Positions 31,232 through 36,530 of a stretch of DNA of 36,530 nucleotides are shown one piece after another. The notes under the pieces are model-generated. The model was not told where the DNA came from. It worked only from the letters and a program-made list of their open reading frames with translations, and made no database searches. The stretch comes from an uncultured Pelagibacteraceae bacterium. Its GTDB lineage: Bacteria > Pseudomonadota > Alphaproteobacteria > Pelagibacterales > Pelagibacteraceae. The stretch lies in contig CACGET010000002.1 in assembly GCA_902572155.1 (NCBI GenBank), forward strand, positions 1 to 36,530, written 5' to 3'. The number at the start of each line of letters is the position of its first letter. Within the stretch, counting starts at the first letter, position 1. The position numbers were made by a program, and so were the translations under genes.

Positions 31232-31259
31232 GTGATACACCCATAAGGGGATTTGTCAA
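31232..31259 (-). promoter_or_regulatory. Candidate sigma70-type promoter with a dyad in the spacer
   Basis: Minus strand TTGACA-AATCCCCTTATGGGTG-TATCAC: consensus -35, 16-bp spacer, weak -10; CCC-TTAT-GGG in the spacer. Confidence 0.4.
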
Positions 31260-31287
31260 ATAAATTTTGAATTTAAAATTATTTTTT

Positions 31288-31638
31288 TTAATAGATCGTA
31301 GCCCCAAAAACTTTTACCACATTATCCTCAACACCAAGAACTAAACGCCCAAGGAATTCTCCTGAAATTTCTTTATTGGTTTGTCTAATAAGGACAGTGA
31401 TGTGTACTCCTCTTCTTAAGCAACCGAATGGCTCAAAGGTTTCATGAAGATTTGTGATTATCTTGTTGTTAGCCCATTGTTTACCAAGTTCTACTTCATT
31501 TGCTCCAAAAAGCATTTGAGTTGAAAAATCTTTTGTAAAACCACCGTAATCTTTAAGATTAGATGACCTAACTAGATTCTCCCATATTGGTTTAGCTAAT
31601 TCAAATACTTCATCGTCAGTTTTTGATAAAATATCCAT
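31288..31638 (-). CDS. 116-aa protein of unknown function directly downstream of aprA; possible NTF2/SnoaL-like fold
   Basis: Starts 20 bp after the aprA stop; pattern ELAKPIWENLVRSSNLKDYGGFTKDFS...GRLVLGVEDNVVKVFGATIY. Confidence 0.8.
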   Translation of the reverse strand: MDILSKTDDEVFELAKPIWENLVRSSNLKDYGGFTKDFSTQMLFGANEVELGKQWANNKIITNLHETFEPFGCLRRGVHITVLIRQTNKEISGEFLGRLVLGVEDNVVKVFGATIY

Positions 31639-31658
31639 TAAATTTACTTAAAATTTGA

Positions 31659-33518
31659 TTAAGATGCTTTTTTCTTCTCGTTCTCGTCTACTATATGGTA
31701 CACAGGGACTTTCTCCATACTAAACTTACCAGTTTTTGGATCTCTTCTAGAAACTGTTAAACAGTGCCAATTATCATCATCTAGTTTCATATGATCTCCA
31801 CGATAATAGTAACCTGGCCATCTAGTCTCTTCCCTAAACATAGTATGTTCTGTTACACATTGAGAAGTTATAGCTCTATGCTTAAGCTCCCAAGCTCTCA
31901 TTAATTGGTGATAATCCTCTGCTCCAACATTTTCAAGGTCTTCTTCTAGCCAAGCTAACAGTTCTAGGCCTCTTTTAAGCATATTTGCGTTTGTCATGTA
32001 ATTTGTTGCTATACCACCTACATATTCATCCATAATTCTTTGTAAACGTTGTAAGCCTTGAATTGGAGATATGTAACTTGGAGAAACTGTTCCTCCAGTA
32101 ATCTCGTTTTGAGCCACTGTATATGTTTCTAATGGTTTGTAGACTTTTGTCTTGAAATCTTCGCATTGTTTGTCTGAAACCTTTAAACCTTCAGCTTTTT
32201 TATCTTCTATATATTTAACCGCTGCTTTTGCTGCCAGTCTACCTTCTGTAAAAGATCCTGATGAAAACTTATGTGCACTACCACCAACTGTATCTCCAGC
32301 ACCAAATAAACCATCAATTGTCAGCATTCTGTTATAACCCCAGAAATATTCTGGTGGAGATAGATCTTCAGGACCACTAACCCATGCCCCAGAACATGTA
32401 GCATGTGAGCCCATAACATATGGCTCAGAAGTTGTAAGTTCTGGATTTGTGTATTTAGGATCTATATTTTGAGAAGCCCAAACTACAGCCTGACCTACAG
32501 TCATTCCTAAGAAATTTTCCCAACCAACTGTTTCTAAATGTGGATCTTGAAAAGCTTCAGTAGTAACCATATGAATTGGTCCACCACCTGCCATAGTTTC
32601 TTGAATAAATGCATGATTTCTTAAACAAGTCGGTGTTGGATGATGATCAATATATTCTCCCACCAATTCTTTTGTTTGATCATACCATTTTTTTTCATAG
32701 TTCTCACCATTGGCGTTTTGAGTATAAGTTTTTAAATGTAAAAAATAGGCTCCAACTGGACCATATCCATCTTTAAATCTACATAAAACAATTCTATTTT
32801 CCATTTGAGTCATTTTTGCTCCAGCAGCAATAGGTAATGCATAAGCTGAACCATTACTCCAAGGTGCATACCAGGTTCTTCCCATTCCTTCGCCAACAGC
32901 TCTAGGTTTAAATATGTGAGAAGCACCTCCAGCTGCAACTATCACTGCTTTTGCTCTAAAGACATGAAAATCTCCAGTTCTCATATTAAATCCGACTGCT
33001 CCGCCTACTCTATTTTCTTGGGCCTCATCCATTAAGAGATGAGTTATCATAATTCTGTTGTATATTTTATCTGCTGATTTTTTTGCTGCTTCAGCAACAA
33101 TTGGTTTATAACTTTCACCATGAATCATTATCTGCCATTTACCCTCTCTAAGATATCTGCCAGTCTCCTCATTTTTCATCATAGGAAGACCCCACTCATC
33201 AAACATATGAACAGTTGAGTCTACATGACGAGCCATATCATAACCTAAATCCTCTCTTACCATTCCCATCAAGTCATTTCGTGCATATCGCACATGATCC
33301 TCAGGTTGGTTTTCACCCCATTGCATTCCCATGTAACAGTTTATTGCATAAAGACCTTGGGCAACCGCACCACTTCTATCTATATTAGCTTTTTCAACAC
33401 AGATAATTTTCATGTCTCTACCCCAGTGTCTAGCTTCAAAGGTTGCACCAGTACCAGCCATACCACCACCAACTACTAAGACATCACAATCTTCATAATG
33501 AGTTTTATGCTTAGCCAT
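31659..33518 (-). CDS. aprA: Adenylylsulfate (APS) reductase subunit alpha
   Basis: DVLVVGGGMAGTGATFEARHWG FAD motif, IHGESYKPIVAEAAKK, CVTEHTMFREETRWPGYYYRGDHMKLDDDNWHCL. Confidence 0.96.
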   Translation of the reverse strand: MAKHKTHYEDCDVLVVGGGMAGTGATFEARHWGRDMKIICVEKANIDRSGAVAQGLYAINCYMGMQWGENQPEDHVRYARNDLMGMVREDLGYDMARHVDSTVHMFDEWGLPMMKNEETGRYLREGKWQIMIHGESYKPIVAEAAKKSADKIYNRIMITHLLMDEAQENRVGGAVGFNMRTGDFHVFRAKAVIVAAGGASHIFKPRAVGEGMGRTWYAPWSNGSAYALPIAAGAKMTQMENRIVLCRFKDGYGPVGAYFLHLKTYTQNANGENYEKKWYDQTKELVGEYIDHHPTPTCLRNHAFIQETMAGGGPIHMVTTEAFQDPHLETVGWENFLGMTVGQAVVWASQNIDPKYTNPELTTSEPYVMGSHATCSGAWVSGPEDLSPPEYFWGYNRMLTIDGLFGAGDTVGGSAHKFSSGSFTEGRLAAKAAVKYIEDKKAEGLKVSDKQCEDFKTKVYKPLETYTVAQNEITGGTVSPSYISPIQGLQRLQRIMDEYVGGIATNYMTNANMLKRGLELLAWLEEDLENVGAEDYHQLMRAWELKHRAITSQCVTEHTMFREETRWPGYYYRGDHMKLDDDNWHCLTVSRRDPKTGKFSMEKVPVYHIVDENEKKKAS

Positions 33519-33988
33519 TAATAGTAGACTCCTTTTTTAAAAGTTTCTTTTGGAACAGAGGGTAATTCTCCATCTATATTTAATCCCTCTGGTTCGGAAT
33601 ATAATCTTTGTGAATTAATTTCACCTTGTTTTATTTTTTCACCTTCAGCAAGTTTTGGAATAAATTTTCCCCAAGGTTTTGTAGTAATTGGAGAAACAAA
33701 ATCTTTTTCTGTTCCATTTCGAAATTTAATTTTCCATGAAATAGTGCCTTTCTCCTCTTCTCTTCTTACTCGAACACTATGACCCATTGGAGCAAAATCA
33801 GCATAACCTCTTACATCAATTGCATGATTAGGACATGCTTTCACGCATGAATAACATTCCCAACAAAAATTTGGTTCTATATTTTTTGCACGTCTAATAT
33901 TTTCATCAATATGCATTATATCTGATGGACAAATATCCACGCAATGACCACAGCCATCACATCTAGTCATATATACAAATGTTGACAT
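33518..33988 (-). CDS. aprB: Adenylylsulfate reductase subunit beta (2x[4Fe-4S])
   Basis: MSTFVYMTRCDGCGHCVDICPSDIMHID, NFCWECYSCVKACPNHAIDVRGYADFAPMGHSV. Confidence 0.96.
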   Translation of the reverse strand: MSTFVYMTRCDGCGHCVDICPSDIMHIDENIRRAKNIEPNFCWECYSCVKACPNHAIDVRGYADFAPMGHSVRVRREEEKGTISWKIKFRNGTEKDFVSPITTKPWGKFIPKLAEGEKIKQGEINSQRLYSEPEGLNIDGELPSVPKETFKKGVYY

Positions 33989-34022
33989 ATTTTAATTTTC
34001 TCCTTCTATATTATTTAACATA

Positions 34023-34817
34023 TTAATAGTGTTTTGGCTCTTCTCTTTTTATACCTAGGCCAAATTGCTCAGGTGCATCAGCAGGTGGTGGTAAATTATC
34101 TCTTGATCCATCAGCTTCTGCTAGATTTTTTTGAATTGCTGCTCCAGGTTTATAAAACATATGTGCAAATTTGGACCAGTACACTCCTCCAAATAAAACT
34201 AAATTTGAAAGAACATAAAGTGCTAAAAATAAATATGATAATCCAAATTGACCATTAAATTGTGTATAAGACCAAAGCAAAGCAAAAGTTGAACAAGCTA
34301 ATAATGCTAAAACAAATAAATCTGCTTTAATAATTCTATACCAAGGGTGTGCTTCAGCAGAAACATCTACTCTTAAAAAAAACCAAAACCAATATCCTCC
34401 TAAACAAGTTAATATGGCACCCGCATGCCATAACATCGACCAAGTTGATGATGATGCTTTGTCTACACCAGTGTAACTAAAAATTAATACTGCAGTTGAA
34501 ATCCAAAACAATATAGTGCCATACATTCCCATGACATGTGAAAGTCTTCTTTTACCAAAACCAAGTTCTGAAGTTGTTCCAATATCATGAACAACAGTTT
34601 TAGCTATTATAGAAACTTTTTCACCTGAACCAATTTCTCTAGTAGCTTGAAGCTTTGCTTTTTTTGCATTGTTAAAAAAGTAAGTAATATTTTTGTGATG
34701 TATCATCTGAATGATAGTTCCCATTGCGATCAAAACTACCATAGCAATAATAAAACCTTGCATTGCTAAAGGAGATACTGTTTCAGCTAAAACAGAAAAT
34801 GGATTTAATTGTAACAT
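34023..34817 (-). CDS. aprM: AprM-like membrane protein (putative APS reductase membrane anchor)
   Basis: Polytopic protein with conserved-looking His in KRRLSHVMGMYG, MLWHAG, SKFAHMFYKPG; immediately upstream of aprBA. Confidence 0.75.
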   Translation of the reverse strand: MLQLNPFSVLAETVSPLAMQGFIIAMVVLIAMGTIIQMIHHKNITYFFNNAKKAKLQATREIGSGEKVSIIAKTVVHDIGTTSELGFGKRRLSHVMGMYGTILFWISTAVLIFSYTGVDKASSSTWSMLWHAGAILTCLGGYWFWFFLRVDVSAEAHPWYRIIKADLFVLALLACSTFALLWSYTQFNGQFGLSYLFLALYVLSNLVLFGGVYWSKFAHMFYKPGAAIQKNLAEADGSRDNLPPPADAPEQFGLGIKREEPKHY

Positions 34818-34897
34818 ATTACCCTTATTCTAAATCTTTTTAATGATTTTTAAAGTTTTCTAATCTAGTTAATTTTATAGTTCAACCCTAACAATCG

Positions 34898-34908
34898 GAC
34901 AATTTGTC
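34898..34908. promoter_or_regulatory. Palindrome GACAA-T-TTGTC upstream of aprM
   Basis: Perfect 11-bp dyad embedded in aacaatcggacaatttgtcttt, 81 bp upstream of the aprM start. Confidence 0.3.
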
Positions 34909-34925
34909 TTTAATAACAGCTAATA

Positions 34926-35321
34926 TTAACGTTTGTAGTGTTGTTTTTTAGGAATAACAGAGCGCACACCCCCTTGAGGATTGTCAACATCACCTTCCCT
35001 TCTAGGAATCAAGTGAATATGACAATGCATAATTGATTGACCAGCTGTTTTTTCTATATTAGAGCCAACATTAAATCCTTTAACAGTATTGTCTTTAATG
35101 ATAATTTCCTCTTTAACAATTTTAATTAACTCATTGCACGCAATCAATTCATTATTACTTAGATCAAAGTAGCTTTTAATATGTCTTTTAGGAATAATTA
35201 AACAATGATCATCTGAAACAGGATAGGTGTCATAACTTGCATAAGCTAAATCATTTTCATGAGCCACACCACTTTCTTTTATATTACAAAATAAACAAGG
35301 ATTGTTGGGGTCTCTTATCAT
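34926..35321 (-). CDS. HIT family hydrolase
   Basis: CLFCNIKESG, HCLIIPKRHIKSYFDL, GQSIMHCHIHLIPRREGD (HxHxH triad region). Confidence 0.93.
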   Translation of the reverse strand: MIRDPNNPCLFCNIKESGVAHENDLAYASYDTYPVSDDHCLIIPKRHIKSYFDLSNNELIACNELIKIVKEEIIIKDNTVKGFNVGSNIEKTAGQSIMHCHIHLIPRREGDVDNPQGGVRSVIPKKQHYKR

Positions 35322-36092
35322 TTAATTATAATTAGGAGAATTTTTAATTGCTGCCAAATAATGTTTTAAGCATAATTTATAAAATTTTAAACTTTTTCTT
35401 TTCCAATTGATTTGGTTTATTGTTTTAACTGAAGTCACACCTTTACCAGAACCAATCAATATAATTTCATCATATTGTTTAATTGAATTAACAAAAATAT
35501 CTTTATTGATGATTTTCTTAATTTTTTTTCTAAAAAAATTATAAGTAATACCTTTGTAAAACTTATTTATTGGAGAATAAACTTTGTTATCTTTAACGAA
35601 TAGAAGGTTTGATGTTCCTGTTTCATAAATTTTTTTATTTGAACATAAACCAATGTCTGATTTTGAATTATCAAGTTTTGATAAGTGTTTTAAAATAGCC
35701 TTATATTTTAAATTTTTATATTCTGGTTTATCCCGCTTTAAATTAACTAATTTAAGATTAAAATTTAATTTTGGTTTAACTCGTTTTCTAAGGGAAATAG
35801 ACAAAGTCTTTTTATTAAGAGCTACACGTAGTAGATGATTATAATTCTTTTTTTTATTTAAATTTTTTCTAATTAATCTTAATATATCAGTTTTAATACT
35901 AACATTAGATATTTTGTAAATTTTTATAGATTTGATTAAGTTTTCTATATGCTTTTTGAAAAATAAAATTTTTGGTGGTTTGTTAAAAATCCACATTGTA
36001 GTGAAAACACCATGATCACCCCAAAGATCATTAAAATTGACCTCTTTTAGATCTTTAAGTCGATAGGATTTTTTTAATGAGTAAGTTACCAT
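35322..36092 (-). CDS. pabC: Class IV PLP aminotransferase, probable aminodeoxychorismate lyase
   Basis: WGDHGVFTTMWIFNKPPKILFFKKHIENL, KYKAILKHL, YETGTSNLLFVKDNKVYSP; adjacent to pabA-like gene. Confidence 0.75.
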   Translation of the reverse strand: MVTYSLKKSYRLKDLKEVNFNDLWGDHGVFTTMWIFNKPPKILFFKKHIENLIKSIKIYKISNVSIKTDILRLIRKNLNKKKNYNHLLRVALNKKTLSISLRKRVKPKLNFNLKLVNLKRDKPEYKNLKYKAILKHLSKLDNSKSDIGLCSNKKIYETGTSNLLFVKDNKVYSPINKFYKGITYNFFRKKIKKIINKDIFVNSIKQYDEIILIGSGKGVTSVKTINQINWKRKSLKFYKLCLKHYLAAIKNSPNYN

Positions 36093-36530
36093 CGATAGTT
36101 AAAAAAGATTCTGGGTGAAATTGAAATCCATAAACCTTATCTATATTGTTTTCAAACGACATTGCAACTTTTGAAATAGCACATCTCATAGTTATTTTAA
36201 AATTTCTAACATTAAAAGGTTCCTTTAACTTTAAAGAATGATATCTGCCTACTTTAAATTTTTTACCTCTATTAAACAATTTGCTTGAATTATTGACTAT
36301 CACTTCAGACTGAAATCCATGATATATCTTTTTTTGTTCAATAATTTTTGCACCCTCAGAAAATAATATTTGTTGAAAACCCAAGCATATTCCAATAATT
36401 TTTTTCTTTCCCTTAAACTGATTATATATTTTGGATGATAACGGGTAATCCCTAGGTGAGCCTGGTCCTGGAGAAAAAACTATTGTATCAGCTGTATTTA
36501 ATTTAGATTTATTGATTTCAGAAAAATCAT
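36055..36530 (-). CDS. pabA: Glutamine amidotransferase, PabA/TrpG family (partial, 5' end beyond window)
   Basis: Frame open to the window edge: ...DTIVFSPGPGSPRDYP...KKIIGICLGFQQILF...VGRYHSLKL...VYGFQFHPESFLT (Cys-His-Glu triad). Confidence 0.88.
   Translation of the reverse strand, partial: DFSEINKSKLNTADTIVFSPGPGSPRDYPLSSKIYNQFKGKKKIIGICLGFQQILFSEGAKIIEQKKIYHGFQSEVIVNNSSKLFNRGKKFKVGRYHSLKLKEPFNVRNFKITMRCAISKVAMSFENNIDKVYGFQFHPESFLTIDGNLLIKKILST

Noticed and set aside
36055-36384. Separate 109-aa protein starting MGFQQ
   Set aside because: Its start is a TTG internal to GICLGFQQ; the frame continues to the window edge as PabA/TrpG.
1-36530. CRISPR arrays, IS elements, integrases, prophage
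   Set aside because: No regularly spaced direct repeats and no transposase, integrase or phage genes found on reading.

Overview
AT-rich, densely packed chromosomal segment, probably from a SAR11/Pelagibacter-type alphaproteobacterium (inferred from composition, gene order and protein signatures). Minus-strand housekeeping block: tig-clpP-clpX-lon, tRNA-Val and tRNA-Asp, then nuoA to nuoM in canonical order, with nuoM truncated at base 1. The middle (about 18-25.5 kb) is accessory: small unannotated ORFs, a type 5-like uracil-DNA glycosylase, a YbgC thioesterase, a tandem pair of secreted paralogs, a secreted AlgH-like protein, an orphan type IV pilin-like gene and a likely second pilin remnant inside a fold-rich intergenic region. 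The most coherent system is an organosulfonate/sulfite module (25.5-34.8 kb): xsc diverging from suyAB and a YeiH-type exporter, followed by a TauE/SafE exporter with a 44-aa membrane mini-protein and aprM-aprB-aprA plus a 116-aa protein of unknown function. The window ends with a HIT hydrolase and pabC/pabA-like genes (pabA truncated). Main candidates for follow-up: the 116-aa apr-linked protein, the 44-aa TM protein upstream of TauE, the structured region at 18.64-18.79 kb, the Fur-box-like palindrome upstream of nuoA, and the inverted repeat between xsc and suyA. No searches or folding programs were run.
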